From: Glycine soja
Taxonomy: Eukaryota > Streptophyta > Magnoliopsida > Fabales > Fabaceae
NCBI RefSeq assembly: GCF_004193775.1
Contig: NC_041008.1
Coordinates: forward strand, 10,497,731 to 10,561,730
Reading direction: 5' to 3'
DNA length: 64,000 nucleotides
A program made the translations under genes and the position numbers. Under the pieces are notes generated by a model. It ran no database searches. It was not told the DNA's origin and worked only from the letters and a program-made list of their open reading frames with translations. Positions 10,945 through 22,980 of the stretch are shown here, piece after piece. The first letter of the stretch is position 1. Each line of letters begins with the position of its first letter.

Positions 10945-13010
10945 TATTATACCATTCTATAACTTTCAACTAAATAATATTCTTAAAACACTCACCGTTG
11001 GATTGAAAGTTTGTTTCACATAGATCATATATACAAAATTTCATATTAATCCAAAATCATTTGCTACCTCGTTTATATAAATTAAAATCGATGTAATATA
11101 AACATTTCAAAATATACTAAAATATGGACCATTTGATTATCTTCTTGTTCAATTTTGACAAAAACAATCTTGGTAATATGTAGATATAATTCAACGGTTA
11201 GATTAATAAAAATCACATTCTATATCAAGTTATAAAAATGGTCTAATAATTGTTGAAGTTACACCGGTATAATTCAATTCCTCCATGTGTGTGTGTGTGC
11301 ATATATATATATATATATATTGATTACAGTATCATGTTTATGCTGTAGTTATTTTTCTTAGATGTTTCTAGACCTAGAGTCTGTTTTGTCCTATCATATG
11401 ATGCATCAATTATTTTGTAGGCAAAAGCACTGGTGGATCCTTTTGAATATGAAGCTTATATTGAACAGCAGAAACGAGAAAAGATGGAAGCTGAGCGTGC
11501 CTCACGAATCACGGTAGAATTGATTCCTTCACTAATCATTTTAGTTTTCTATTCATAGTTTACATAGGTAAGGGTGATTAATGATTTATAATTATTGCTC
11601 TGCCTCAATCATTCTCCTTGCAGGTCAGGAAAAAGTTACCCAAAGTTAATCGGGCCCTTGCAGCACGGCTCCTAGAAACTGAAGAAGCTGAAAATGAGAA
11701 GAGAGATGGAGATGTTGATGATGGCGAAGCTAAAAAGGCATCCAAGAAAAAGAAAGGGCTCAGCATGCAAGATCTTCAGGACGAGCGATTTAAAGCAATA
11801 TTTACAAATGAGGTACTGTAATATGAAATATGGCAGTTGTGTTAGTCTTTTTAATGACTTTATCCTCTCTCTTCAGCCCTTTTATTCTAACAAGTTTTAA
11901 GATAGTTATCATAGCTGGCTACATTTAAAACGTTATAACTTCCCACCATCCCCAATGGGTTGAATTAAATTTTAAGCCCTTGTACTGATTAATGATGATG
12001 CATCAAAACTTTGGCATACAGATACATATCATTGTTGGATTGATTTTTCCACTCTAGTCGAGCATATCATTTTAAATTTTCTTATAGATGCTCAATGTAA
12101 ATTATGCATACAAGAACTTCTAACTACAAATTTCAAATTCAACTGCAAAATTGGAATATTTGAATGCATTTGATGGGAAATTTGGTGGACACATGTAATT
12201 TGTTTGTTCTGACTTGTGATTGCTTTTCCTTTAAACAACACATTTCTCTTACGGTTATTACTTATTCCATTTCAGGAATTTGAGATTAAGGATTCCTCAC
12301 AAGAATATCTGGCTTTACATCCAATGGGTTCTAAGAAGCAAACATCCTTGTTAAAGGAACATTTTGAACCTGTCATGTCAGATGATGATCAAAGTCTAAG
12401 TGATTCTGATGCATCAACATCATCACAAGATGAACCTGCAAATGGAATGAAAGACAAATCTCGGGTTCCAAGGTGAGAATGTTACCAGTTTTTTGTTAGG
12501 TTTCTTTTCCTTTATATGGGAGATAAATAGGGTGATCCGTTAGGATTTGGAGCATTTTATTAATTTTTCTATAATCAATGACATTTTCTTTGAGATCAAT
12601 GGCATCTTTATTATTGTTCTATATCTATTAGTAATTCATAATTACTGATGCATTTTTACATAATATGCAGGATGTATGAAATTAAAAATGAGCAGCATGC
12701 AGAGGCATTCTGGAGCCAAAAATCACTTGCAGGGGAGGACTCACTTCCTATGGGAGACAGAGTTGCAGCTCTCAAAGATAACCAACAACCTTCTCGTGTT
12801 CCAAATGGTGTTAAACAGGGTCCAGGAGGATCACGAGAAATCACTTTCTCCACAAGAAGCTCAGCTAAGTACAAGGAAGACGAGGAAGATAAAGAAGTGC
12901 CACACAGGAAAAAGAGGGGAGTTCAATCCTTGGGGCTTAAGCCGCAGAGACCAGTGTTTCGTGGTCAAGGGAGAGGGAAACGGGGGAATGGCAGAAGAGG
13001 ACGTCGATAA
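5663..13010 (+). CDS. NOL10: NOL10/Enp2-type nucleolar WD40 protein (ribosome biogenesis)
   Basis: Fifteen exons join in phase to 692 codons: 5663-5798, 5866-6056, 6685-6785, 6880-6970, 7073-7131, 7263-7383, 7548-7616, 8941-8993, 9089-9197, 9809-9979, 10055-10213, 11421-11513, 11624-11812, 12276-12472, 12671-13010, all with GT-AG introns. The N-terminal half is a WD40 propeller (for example [16 protein letters not shown] and [10 protein letters not shown]). A conserved [15 protein letters not shown] block follows, then a Lys/Glu-rich coiled segment. The NUC153-like block ([13 protein letters not shown], then [15 protein letters not shown]) is near residues 500-530. The end is basic and Gly/Arg-rich ([13 protein letters not shown]). 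Yeast Enp2 and human NOL10 are nucleolar factors of 40S/SSU processome assembly; the Arabidopsis relative is EDA7. The first ATG after the G/C-balanced leader gives the family's [15 protein letters not shown] start. Several introns carry repeats. Confidence 0.93.
6077..6670. repeat. Degenerate tandem repeat in NOL10 intron 2
   Basis: About four copies of a 140-170 bp unit follow each other. Marker phrases are GTAAGCGGTCTCTTACTGAGG near 6166, with relatives near 6334, 6487 and 6626, each followed by GGTAACTGC, AGCTTCAATTGAAATA and a TTCCAATAGTTGTTG-like stretch. Spacing shrinks from about 169 to 138 bases. Intron 2 seems to have grown by local duplication. Confidence 0.8.
8207..8464. mobile_element. 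hAT-type foldback MITE in NOL10 intron 7
   Basis: The 258-bp element begins GGGCCTGTTTGGGTAAGCTT and ends with the inverted counterpart (its complement starts GGGCATGTTTGAGTAAGTTT). Internal arms also pair (TAGTTAATTTGTAGA near 8311-8325 against TCTACAAATTAGCTA near 8361-8375), so nearly the whole element folds back. Flanking octamers TCATCTTA (8199-8206) and TTATCTGA (8465-8472) match at 6 of 8 positions, as expected for an aged 8-bp hAT target duplication. No coding capacity. Confidence 0.85.
10870..10942. repeat. Compound microsatellite (TA)n(GA)n in NOL10 intron 11
   Basis: A run of TA dinucleotides to about 10900 passes directly into about 21 GA dinucleotides ending at 10942, immediately left of the MITE at 10941-11284. 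Likely length-polymorphic. Confidence 0.95.
10941..11284. mobile_element. MITE-like element with imperfect terminal inverted repeats, NOL10 intron 11
   Basis: The left end GAACTATTATACCATTCTATAA... and the complement of the right end (GAATTGAATTATACCGGTGTAA...) match over about 30 bases with several differences, both continuing into ACTTTCAAC/ACTTCAAC. The interior is AT-rich and non-coding. Microsatellites abut both sides (TA/GA left, GT/AT right), which hides any target duplication. Superfamily is uncertain; a Mutator- or hAT-derived MITE is possible. Confidence 0.6.
11286..11321. repeat. Microsatellite (GT)n(AT)n
   Basis: GT dinucleotides at 11286-11299 followed by AT dinucleotides to about 11321, on the right flank of the MITE in NOL10 intron 11. 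Confidence 0.9.
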
Positions 13011-16000
13011 TGACCTTTTACATAATGTAAATGGCATTTGATTCTTCTTAGATCTTGCTTGCTTGATCCTTATGGCTCAGTTTTCCATCCATGCATCCTG
13101 TGACTGAAGGCATGCACAGGGTAGGCAATGGCTGCAGGGCTACATGATCTCTGATATGTAGCTGAACATCTTAATGCGTTTACTTATTACATTTTTGTTC
13201 TTTCCCCTATTTTTGGATGCTCTATCAAGATAAATTATTTTGTGTGGAACCTACCTTAATTGTTACAGTTTTGTTCAAAAACCAAGGATAGGGGAGGAGG
13301 TATGAGTAATCTCAAATGTTACATAGGGATTTATCTCTCCCTTTAAGTGAGAATGTACCATGTACTCCGAATTTTGTTTTGATTATTCTCACCCATTGGG
13401 GCTGAATTTTCCCCCATTATGTTTATTTGTGGGTTCGACTGCCTCCTCCCTCGTACAAGAAAAAGCTCCATAATGCTATTGAATATAAGTTCTGACAGAA
13501 AGAACGTTCATTGGCGTTGGATGATGATTTTCTGATTATTTATTTTGTCAATGTATCCCCTACAAGTAGTTGAGATATGTTAAATTTTCAAAATTGTAAC
13601 CAGAGCTTATTCATAATAATAAATTGATGGGTTTGTTCACCAAATAGATTCATCAATCACTTATGGTTAATGGCTGTTGTGAATTTTATCCAAAAGTGAA
13701 AGATCAAAATTCAGTAGTAATCAATAAATTCTGAAATTGTATTACTTTATCGATCCAGCAGTTTATGAAATTATGCTCATATATTACTTTGTAAGTTCTT
13801 ATTAACGATTCCGAACTAATCATTGATATCATATCTATATGAAATTATGCTCATATATTACTTTTTAAGTTCTTATTACTTATGAAATTGTAGTTTTTTT
13901 TTATAGTGCGACATTGACATGGAATAGCACTAATGAGTATTTTGTTCATCAAATTTTGATATGATATCATATTGAAATGTAAGATAGGATATCAATGGAG
14001 AAACTACATGATATGACAAGGAATTGTGAACGTTTATGTTTCTATTTCGAACTCTTAGTACCACTTTACGTTTGTTTTGTTGGGTTTAATTGCGTTTTCT
14101 GCATAATTCCTAAAAATCTGATTTATGCACGTTTATGTTTCTATTCGAACTCTTGGTACTGCTTTACGTTTGTTTTGTTTGGTTTAATTGTGTGCAGGGA
14201 ATTCAATACTTCCTAATTGCTTTCGAACCAACACAAGAAAAATTGAAAGTTATGTTAAGGGTGTGTGGTGGTGACCAGGTCACGTAAGAGAGCCTATGTG
14301 AAGTGTACATCACTTCCGTTGGGAGAATGAATACTTCCGAATATGATGAAGCAAGCCTATATATAGACTATATAGCTATGGACTATAGTAAAACAAGGCT
14401 GGGTTGAGCTGTACATAATATCAAAATGTGCCATATCTATTGCTGCTAGGTCTTGGTATTACCATATTGGCATGGTTAGTGCACTCCTCAAGTTTAACAT
14501 TATTACTTACTTTTTGATAAAAAAAGACATGATCATTCTTCCCCGTATAAGATTGTTGGAATAGTCACAATTCTATATCATGTTATTGCCCTAAAACTAA
14601 TTGGAAAGATTTTGTTTTAGTGTCTTAATTGACAAAAAAATCTTTTTTTCACTACTATTTAGAAAACCAAATAATCCAAAGGATTGGGCACAGTAACGTA
14701 AAGTTTTGCTACATTCATATGTGGGAAAGTGATTATTTATTATTTAGCGGAAGAGATCGTATTTGATTCTCATTATGCGCAAAAGTGTTCGATTCAAAAA
14801 AAGAAAACAAATTAATTTTCTAAATAGAAGAATAAAATATCAACAGAAGATAACCAGATAAGGTATATAATGATAAAATGATGAAGAAAGTCTATAGTTC
14901 CTATACAGAAAGCTAGGAGGGGCAGAGGACCCTAAATTAATGTCAATATCAAACTTGGGATTTAGAGAACGGTTTGCGTGATTGAATCATTCGCCACGGT
15001 TCAAGACTTGCCCCTTTTGTCTTTGCATGATTCAAGAAGAAAATGGCCCGTCCATAGTTCAATCCTGTCTTGGGTTTGTTTAATATTAAAATATCACAAT
15101 AGGGCCTAAATTTGACACTTGTATATCTCGCAACATTTTATAGTATAAAAAGATTGCAATCATTTATTGTGAGCAATAATTCACTACTAATTTGGGAGGA
15201 ATAATCTACTCCTAACATGTAAGAGTCTCACTTTTCACATCAGAGCAATACTCTTGGCTCTCAAAAAATGGAAACTCGTGACCTGTATACATATAAGTTT
15301 TAACACATTTCTTGAGTATATATTACTTTATCTAATTTGGATTGGTTCCTATTATTTTTCTCGAGAGATTTTTTTTTTCCGATAAATTTTCTCTTGAGAA
15401 TTTGACCTGGCTTAAAAATATGAAATTTCAATTACATATGATAATTAACTTGTGTCAAATAATTTTATATAGGATTTCATTTTTAACATTTAATTAATCA
15501 CGTTTTAAGTTTCAAATAGATGAACAGCTAACCAAAATCATGAAAAAATAGTAGTGGTACAAGGAACTAACAAAATTTAAAGGATATAATTTTCAAAGAC
15601 GAATGGAATCGTTTCATTTTAAGGATATATTTTTTATTATATTTTGGGGGTAGCTGCTAGTGATGTGGACTAATATAGCTAATGAAAGGAACCCTTAACC
15701 AGCCCGTTCTCTTGTTTATATTCATTAGTTAATTAACTTGACATTAGGTATGCTTATTTCACATTTTCCGAATGCAAAGGCGCGTTCAGGTATAGGAATA
15801 AATTCTTCCACCCATTCAATGAATTTGGGATTTTGTGCTTTAAAAAAATTGATCAATTATCATGCATGCACCGTCATATCATTGTTAGACGCACGTAAAA
15901 ACAAAAATGCTTAATCTATGATAATTTTCGGCACAACCTAACCATAGCTTTAGCTAAGCCTATATGGTAGCTATATATCAATCAAATGGGATTGTGTGTC

Positions 16001-17369
16001 CCTTAAAATGAATTCACTTTCAAGGATAGGATGGTTATGCTTGCACATGGGCAGAGTCTAAAGGATTGCAATGAAAATGACTTACAACTCAATTCAAACA
16101 CCAGATATAAATATGGGTCAATTTGGTTTTAGGTTTCATAATCATGGAACAAAGTGGGTCTGAAACCGAATGACTTTAATTAACCAGTTACTAGTTAGAA
16201 AAGCTCACCACTAGTGTCTAGTGCTAGAGCTTATTGGCGTAACAAAAAGTTTAACTTGATGTAATATACCAGTATTCTAATGAACTTGTCATTGGTTTTA
16301 TTTTATGCTTGCAAACAAGATTAATGAACGTGAATTTGCCAACGAAATTGGTTAAATGAGCAGAACAAAGATATTTGTTTGGCTTCTTGTTTAGCTAACG
16401 ACTTCTGTGCTTGATTGAAAATATATACAAAAGAGAATACGGGTGAGTAAGGGATTAAGCATGGGTTGAGATGGGTTTATTTTTGTTTTTATCCAATCTA
16501 AAATTTTGAGTAGATTATTCATCCAAATTTGAACCCGACCTGATCAAGATCCCAAACCTTGACTTTCTAACGTAATATATTAATCTCAATATTGTGTATT
16601 ATTAAATCGTAGAATAAAAGAAGTATAAAACTTAAATTAAGATATATTTTATAATATATATTTAAAATAAAGGGTCTAATATCTTTATGGTCTCTATTTT
16701 TTTTTTTTTGTATTTTTACTCTTAATTTCTACACTTTTATGTCAATAATTTATATTTAAAATTAATTATATTTAAAAAACATGTTCAAGATGAAATGACA
16801 TTTACCATAATTATACCATACGAACTATTTTTCTCTATCTTACTCTTATGGTAAGTTTGAATGGAAAGGAAAAGTAAAAGTAAAAATAAAAAACAAATAT
16901 AACAATGTTTTTTTTTTAATTAAAACGAAGTAAAAAAAAAAAAAGCTAACTTCTAAGAATAAAATTTCAAATTTTTCTTCTGCTTTTCATTTTTCAAATT
17001 TTTCTTTCATTCCTCACTTTCCATCCACCTTTCTAAACAGAGTATTAGTTTAAGAAAGGTAAGAATTTCAATTTAATCTATTCCGATGTGCTTTGATGAA
17101 AAATATTATTAAATAAAACTATAAAAGTGACATTATATAAAATAAAATAAAAATGGTAGTCGACGTTCTTACTTTTTATCTAAGAAGTAAGAACTAATTA
17201 AAAAAAAAGGGAGGAAATTAAATTACACAAACATGCAATCAAGTATTAGCAATAGCAAACAGAGGGAAACATTATATGAGAGAGACAACATGTTTTTTCT
17301 GTTGTCCCTCCTATATGGCTAGAACTTGTCCTTAACCAATTCTCAATAAATTCTACTCAGCTGCATGCC
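13011..17369. other. NOL10 3' untranslated region and 4-kb intergenic region
   Basis: The first few hundred bases after the stop are balanced in composition and are probably the NOL10 3' untranslated region. The rest is AT-rich and no gene could be recognised on either strand. Two local direct duplications are visible: about 70 bases at 14030-14098 repeated at 14129-14196 (GTTTATGTTTCTATT...TTTACGTTTGTTTTGTT), and about 40 bases near 13765-13800 repeated near 13840-13875 (ATGAAATTATGCTCATATAT). Confidence 0.6.
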
Positions 17370-17376
17370 TATAAAT
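17370..17376 (+). promoter_or_regulatory. Candidate TATA box of the inositol 5-phosphatase gene
   Basis: TATAAAT in the context GCCTATAAATCTCC, followed by a pyrimidine-rich stretch, about 275 bases before the chosen start codon. Position and context are plausible for a plant core promoter; not proven. Confidence 0.4.
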
Positions 17377-17650
17377 CTCCTTCCTCTTCCCATGACTTCT
17401 CTTTACATCTGATACAGTCTCTTTCTTTTCTGGCTTTTCTCTTGTTTGATAATTGATATGCCACTTCTAATCTTTGGTAGTATTGTAGTTAAAAACCATT
17501 GGCAAGGACATAACATATTAACATTAGAGTGCAAGAAGTAGGTATCTCTTTCTTTCTCTGCCTATGCCTCTTTCAATGTCTCTCCCTCTGTCTCTATTTT
17601 GGTTCTTTCTGTATGTTTGATGAGTATGTAATATATTTAGTCCAAAGATC

Positions 17651-19896
17651 ATGCAGGGCTTCAATCTGAAGGAGAATAAGATCATGAGAAAGATATTCAG
17701 CAGTGATAACTTCAAAGGAGAAAATCAGAATTCGTCAGAGGCCAAAAAGGAAAGTCCTAGTTTGAATCAAGCATCGGCAAGATGCTTCTATCATCAAACC
17801 AAAAAGTATGAGGTCATAATAGTATGAATTCTTCAACAATTGTTCTCTTTCACTTGAATCCTGTTCTTGCTATACTATATTTACCTTGAATGTAACTCTC
17901 ATTTGAATATTAATGTGCACAAGGATCTTTGTTGGTTCCTGGAACATTGGAGGCATTACACCACCCAAGAACTTGGACATGGAAGACTGGCTTGACACAC
18001 AAAATAATTCAGCAGATATATATGTTCTGGGGTATTCATCTTCTTTGGTTACTTAAGATGCATGTGAGAGAATCAACTGCATAGAGACTAAACTGTTGGA
18101 TTCCTATTATTTCATTATGTGTGTTGTTATATCAGGTTCCAAGAAATTGTACCACTAAATGCAGCAAATGTACTAGGTCCCCAAAACAGAAAAGTTTCTA
18201 TGAAATGGAATTCTCTAATTGGGGCAGCCCTTAACAATAGAACACCAACAAAGGTTGTTGAAGAAAATAAAACAGCTGAACCTCAGAAGATATATCCTTT
18301 GAAGGAGCACATTTATGCAGAGGGAGAACATGGACAAGATTTTCAGTGCATCATAAGCAGGCAAATGGTGGGAATGTTCATCACCATTTGGGTTCGATGT
18401 GACCTCTATCAAACGATCAGGCACTTGAGTATCTTGTCTGTTGGCTGTGGAATCATGGGTTGCTTAGGAAACAAGGTCTGTTTTCACATATCATAGAGAA
18501 ACAGAAATGCATGTTTTTATTTTTTTTAACTAAATGTTTTCTTTGTTCTTTTTATTGATCTTAAAATACAGGGTTCAATATCAATTAGATTTTACTTGCA
18601 TGAAACAAGCTTTTGCTTTATATGTAGTCATCTAGCATCTGGTGGGAAAGAAGTAGACCGAAGACATAGAAACGTAAATGCAGCTCATATTTTGTCCAGG
18701 ACAATTTTCCCTTCTGGTCCTCTGCATGATATGCCTCAAAAAATTATTGATCATGAGTAAGTGTATCCTGAATTGTGTATATTATTATTATTATAGGAAA
18801 CTATCATTTAGGTTAAAGAAATAAGTCATCAACTAGAAGGAACATTTTTATAACAATGAAGATATACTATCATTATATATTAGATATGTAACTATTACCA
18901 TTTCCAAGTCCTCAAACTTTTATTTGTGATTGGAAAAATTTAATTAACTTTGGGTCTGTTCCCATGCAGCCGAGTAGTCTGGCTAGGCGACTTGAACTAC
19001 CGAATCTATATGCCAGACTCTACAACAAAATCATTGATCAAGAGAGGAGAGTGGGAAACCTTGTTGAAACATGATCAGGTAAGGCTCATCATGTTACTTC
19101 TTGCATGGCATCATTTTGGATTAGTTAGTTACCATAGTTCACTGAGTTTCAAGATTTAAACTAAATTGGTTTAAGGCATATCATGCTACTTTTTGAATGT
19201 CAAAGTTTTTTTCTTATTAATTAGTTACTATAGTGTCCCGATCTTTAGCTGAGTTTAATGGTGCCGTGTTGTCCATATAGTTCACTTCACATAGTGGGAT
19301 AAGACTTTATTATTATTGTAGTACCATAGTGTTCTGAGTTCAAAATTTAAACTTCCATGCAAATTATATAGCTCAAGATGGAGCTCACAGAGGGACATGT
19401 ATTCCAAGGTTGGCATGAAGGAGCTATAGAGTTTCCACCTACATACAAATACCGTCTGAATTCTGTAGACTACCTAGGCTGTGATCAGCAGCATGTGAGC
19501 AGAAAGCGGCGCTCCCCAGCATGGTAATTAATCAAACATTAACCAATTTGGATGATTCTCATTTCATGACATGTTATTACTTTTTCATGACACAAACTTC
19601 CTATAGTGTGACATGTTATTACTTTTTCATGACGCAAACTTCCTATAGTGTGACATGTTATTACTTTTTCATGACATGATCAGAGTCTCACTTCAGATGC
19701 TTTATTTGAACCATTAGCAGCCATGGCTACTCTAAGTCTAACCACAAGATTGTACTGCAGGTGCGATAGAATAATATGGTTTGGGAAGGGAATGAAGCAA
19801 ATCCAATACAACAGGAGCGAGTCAAAACTTTCTGATCATAGGCCTGTACGAGCAATGTTCACAGCTGATATCAGGGTTGCAGGGACTTGTAAATGA
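17651..19896 (+). CDS. IP5P: Type I inositol polyphosphate 5-phosphatase
   Basis: Seven exons join in phase to 394 codons: 17651-17805, 17924-18031, 18136-18475, 18572-18756, 18970-19078, 19372-19523, 19761-19896. The enzyme family removes the 5-phosphate from inositol phosphates or phosphoinositides in an Mg-dependent, endonuclease-like fold. Visible blocks are VGSWNIGG (about 55-62), FQEIVPL (89-95), ICSHLASG, and both signature motifs: WLGDLNYR (267-274) and PAWCDRI (348-354). SDHRPV (374-379) supplies the catalytic Asp-His. There is no WD40 N-terminus, so it is the short plant type I form, resembling the 5PTase8-10 group; the exact member cannot be assigned. The exon 1 donor at 17806 was chosen because it alone gives phase agreement (KKIFVGSWN). 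The extreme N-terminus is not conserved, so an upstream exon is possible. Confidence 0.92.
19568..19675. repeat. 42-bp tandem repeat in the last intron of the 5-phosphatase gene
   Basis: Units at 19568-19609 and 19610-19651 are almost identical (starting GACATGTTATTACTTTTTCA and ending TATAGTGT), followed by a partial third unit to 19675. It is a small minisatellite about 2.6 units long. Confidence 0.92.
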
Positions 19897-20454
19897 TTAA
19901 AAAAGTTACAAAGGCAATTTGTCCAAGAAATTTTGGTTTTAATGGACTAAATTTAGTCATGGACCAAAACCAGACACAGACACCGGACACCTAACCAAAC
20001 TTAGTCCTGGGCTAAACCAAGCATCGGTCCACCAGTCAAACTTAGCCATGTGACCATTTCTCAGATGAGAAGTTTTAGGATCCTAGGAAGACATTAGACA
20101 TGCATGTAGTAGCTGAATTCTTTGCCCATCAGGATAAGCATTTGGAATTTATTTCTTGCCTAGAGAAAACATAGGAAGCCTGACAAAGAGTTGCTCTCCA
20201 TATTTTTTGGAGGGAGAAAAGGGGGGGACATGGTGATGCAAATCGTAGAAATATGGCATGTTTGTACTATAAACTCGTATAAGAAACTGGTATTATGACT
20301 TCAAATTCAGTATTCCTATGTTATGATATGTTTAATATTCACCCAACCCAAAAACCCCATCAGTTAATTATTTGTGAATACGTCAAGATTAGGCCATTGG
20401 ATGAATCTGAACAAATTATTAAATGACAAAAAATAATGCGCTAAAGGAGTTTTT
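19897..20454. other. 3' region of the 5-phosphatase gene and spacer
   Basis: Probable 3' untranslated sequence followed by AT-rich spacer. A C/A-rich stretch near 19970-20040 (GACACCGGACACC) and a G run at 20220-20227 are visible. No gene recognised. Confidence 0.5.
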
Positions 20455-20602
20455 TCTGCAGTCAACATTGTTGTCATCTCATTAACATTTGAATTGGCAA
20501 TCTTATGCACATAATATAATGCGCTTCTGGAGCAATCATTTCTCTGCACTTGACCTTTTGTTCCTTCAGCCACTTAGTTCCATGTGGTATTCCATGTTTT
20601 GT
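20455..20602 (-). pseudogene. NAA40-like N-acetyltransferase exon fragment, copy 1
   Basis: On the minus strand, starting from an ATG near 20600, the fragment reads in broken frames WLKEQKVKCREMIAPEAHY and then IANSNVNEMTTML. The same exon occurs at 31075-31215 (EWPKEEKVKCREMVAPEAHY). An early stop follows MEYHMELSG, and a frameshift lies after APEAHY, so it cannot encode protein. Similarity stops on the left at a CTGCAG shared by both copies, probably an exon edge. On the right it stops at the poly(T) of the LINE remnant, so the LINE seems to have landed at this exon. The gene identity comes from the fuller copy at 30892-31215. Confidence 0.6.
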
Positions 20603-21730
20603 TTTGTTTTTTTTTTTGAAAGGATAAGAAGATAGTTATATTAAAAGATTCTCAGTTTCAGCAAGTGGTGCTAATGAACCAACCCACAAAAAGAGTAACA
20701 GAAAAGGTCTTAAACAGAACATAGCAGTAAAGGAACCTCCTAATCAGTAAACCAAAACATATTAGATACTGATAAATACTCCCCATAACATAATTTTCGA
20801 GACCCCTTAAAAACCCATATACATTTCGGTAAGACAGATTCCAACTATGCCACATTTGAGAACATTATTTCACCGCGTGACAGCTTTTTTGCAGCAACAT
20901 TCGAACACAATGCTTTACAGCTTTTGTGAAACCGATATTAACCCCTTTAACATCTGTTATTGCAGCTCCATATCTTTTCTTTGTTGTTGTCTTATTCTTT
21001 GATTTGCTTGATCCTTTGGTTTCTATTGTGATTTTCAGTCATGAAACTGATCCAATACATGGATTCAGAAAAGTTTCCCACCATCTATTTGTACAAATTC
21101 CTCTGTAAACTCAGAAAATGTCACAAAATTTCCTGCAAACCTTTCATCTTCATTAAAACTAAGAACACCCAATACATTCCTTGGGATTCATGATCCAATT
21201 TGACAAGGAATAAGAGAGCCCCGCCAGCAGCTTTATTCCATTCCCAGGACATCATTTGAATTTTTTCCAACAACTTCATCATTTCCTATAACAATGCCTG
21301 TGAAAATCAAAGAACTGCAAGCCCTCCAAATGACCCATAGCACTGCGTATCATACCATATACCGACACCACTTCATGTGAGTTAGCTGATAAAAAAAACA
21401 TCTTAACTGAAAAGAACTGTTTCGAATATCAGAGTGTAAAGGAGCACTGAATCCCCACCAGTCTAGAACTCTACTCCATAATTCCCATGACTTGCAGCAC
21501 CCTAGTAGTATATGATTAGTGTCCTCTATATGGCCATCACACCTCTTGCAGTCAACTTCTCCCTAATCCATAATACTCCTATAAACAAGATTTTGTAAAG
21601 AAGGAATTTTGTCTTGGACAACTTGCCATACAAAGAACAAAATCTTGGAAGGAATTCCTTTGAGCCACATATTGGAAAAAAGTCCACATTTGGGCCTTCT
21701 TCTTTCTGAGGTTATATACTGTAGTTATGG
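20597..21730 (-). mobile_element. 5'-truncated LINE (non-LTR retrotransposon) remnant
   Basis: The minus strand encodes, with stops, a typical zinc-binding reverse-transcriptase tail domain (zf-RVT). About 21440-21690 reads WLKGIPSKILFFVWQ..., then VDCKRCDGHIEDTNHILLGC with the CxxC...H....C pattern, then WELWSRVLDWWGF. Further fragments of the C-terminal region run to about 20650. The plus strand has a T-rich stretch at 20598-20619, which is the poly(A) tail on the minus strand and marks the 3' end. Most of the element (endonuclease and RT core) is missing upstream, consistent with 5' truncation. Several in-frame stops make it inactive. An ancient L1-type plant LINE is the best call. Confidence 0.8.
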
Positions 21731-21739
21731 ATACAAGTC

Positions 21740-21800
21740 GAATGTTCTTTTCCTTCTCTCTCTCTCACCCCATCTCCCTCCTTCTCTATCTCCTCTCTCT
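21740..21800. repeat. Pyrimidine-rich (CT)n stretch
   Basis: Dense TCTCTC/CCCTC sequence between the LINE remnant and the PPR pseudogene; simple-sequence DNA without a visible role. Confidence 0.6.
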
Positions 21801-21919
21801 TTGAATGAATAAGTTAACAAAACCTGAAATGCAAACATGAATTTTACATTTTACATTATATCTCAAAAGTATAATTAAAATCAAAACTAGAGTAACTAAG
21901 CTTGTTCTATCACCTTACA

Positions 21920-22980
21920 AGACTTCTATCTAGTGACCACTTCATGAAGAAGTTTCTCATCTTATCAATCTTGTGCTGTTTTTCTGAAGAGTGAGAAATT
22001 TTCCAGCTTTTAAAGCAAGCTCATTGTTCATCAAACAATCTCTCTTCTCACAAAGTGTATTGATCATAGTGGTATATTTTTGGGCATGTTGACAACATCC
22101 CTTCATTAAAAGATGCTTGCAAAATTAAGTGCAGCATTAGGTGTTCCGACTTCATACGAACCATTGGTAAGTATAGTTATGCGTGATATATATTAACAGA
22201 CTCCTCCATCAACAATATGCTGAAGCAAGGCACTTGCTACCAAGATGCTGGTTTCTGTAAAGTGCATCAATGTAATTGATAACATCCAGGGGTGGAGCAT
22301 TGTCATGCATCTCATTAACAAGCTTCCACGCATAAGAGATTCTCCCAGATCTGCACAAGGCATCAACAAGAGAAATGTAAGTTATGGTATCAGGAACCAA
22401 ATTTTTTAGATGCATGTCTTTAAAGAGATTAACGGCCTCGTCTATCCTTTCACTCTTGCACACTCCATTAATCAAGAAGGTATAACACCAAACATCAGGT
22501 GCCAAGCCCCTCCTAATCATTTGGTTAAACAATAAAATTGCTTGGTTGAAATGTTTACTTTTGCATAAAGCATGCAACAGGGTACTGTAAGTAACAATAT
22601 CAGGGGGTGGACCATTATTATGCAACTCATTGAGAAGCCTCCACACAGAGGACAACCTCCCAGATTTGCACAATATGAGGAACCAAATTCCTTAAATGCA
22701 TTTCTTTCATGAAATTCATGGCCTCACCTATCCTCTGATTCTTGCAACACCCATCAATCAATATACTATAACTCCAAACATCAAGTGCCATGCCCCTCTT
22801 AATCAGCTGGTTAAACAACACAACCGCCAGGTCAAGATGTTGCCCTTGGCACAAACCATCCAACAAGAAACTGTAAGTAACAACATCTGGTGCCACACCA
22901 CTCTCACACATTGCCTTAACAACCTTCCATGCAATCGCCACCCTCCCACATTTACAAAAACAATCAACCAACAAATTGTT
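21920..22980 (-). pseudogene. RF-type pentatricopeptide repeat (PPR) protein fragment
   Basis: On the minus strand 22980 to about 22200 gives consecutive P-class PPR units: MLVDCFCKCGRVAIAWKVV, PDVVTYSFLLDGLCQ, LDVWSYSILIDGCCKNQRI, PDIVTYSTLLHALCKS, PDVWCYTFLINGVCKSERI, PDTITYISLVDALCRSGRI. A frame break lies near 22675, after LRNLVPH, with part of a repeat deleted, and the coding sequence ends prematurely near 22209. A further relic, CCQHAQKYTTMINTLCEKR, lies near 22050-22110. There is no start codon context, transit peptide or upstream repeats, so it is a broken internal and C-terminal fragment. Intact relatives act in organelle RNA processing and include restorers of fertility. Confidence 0.88.
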
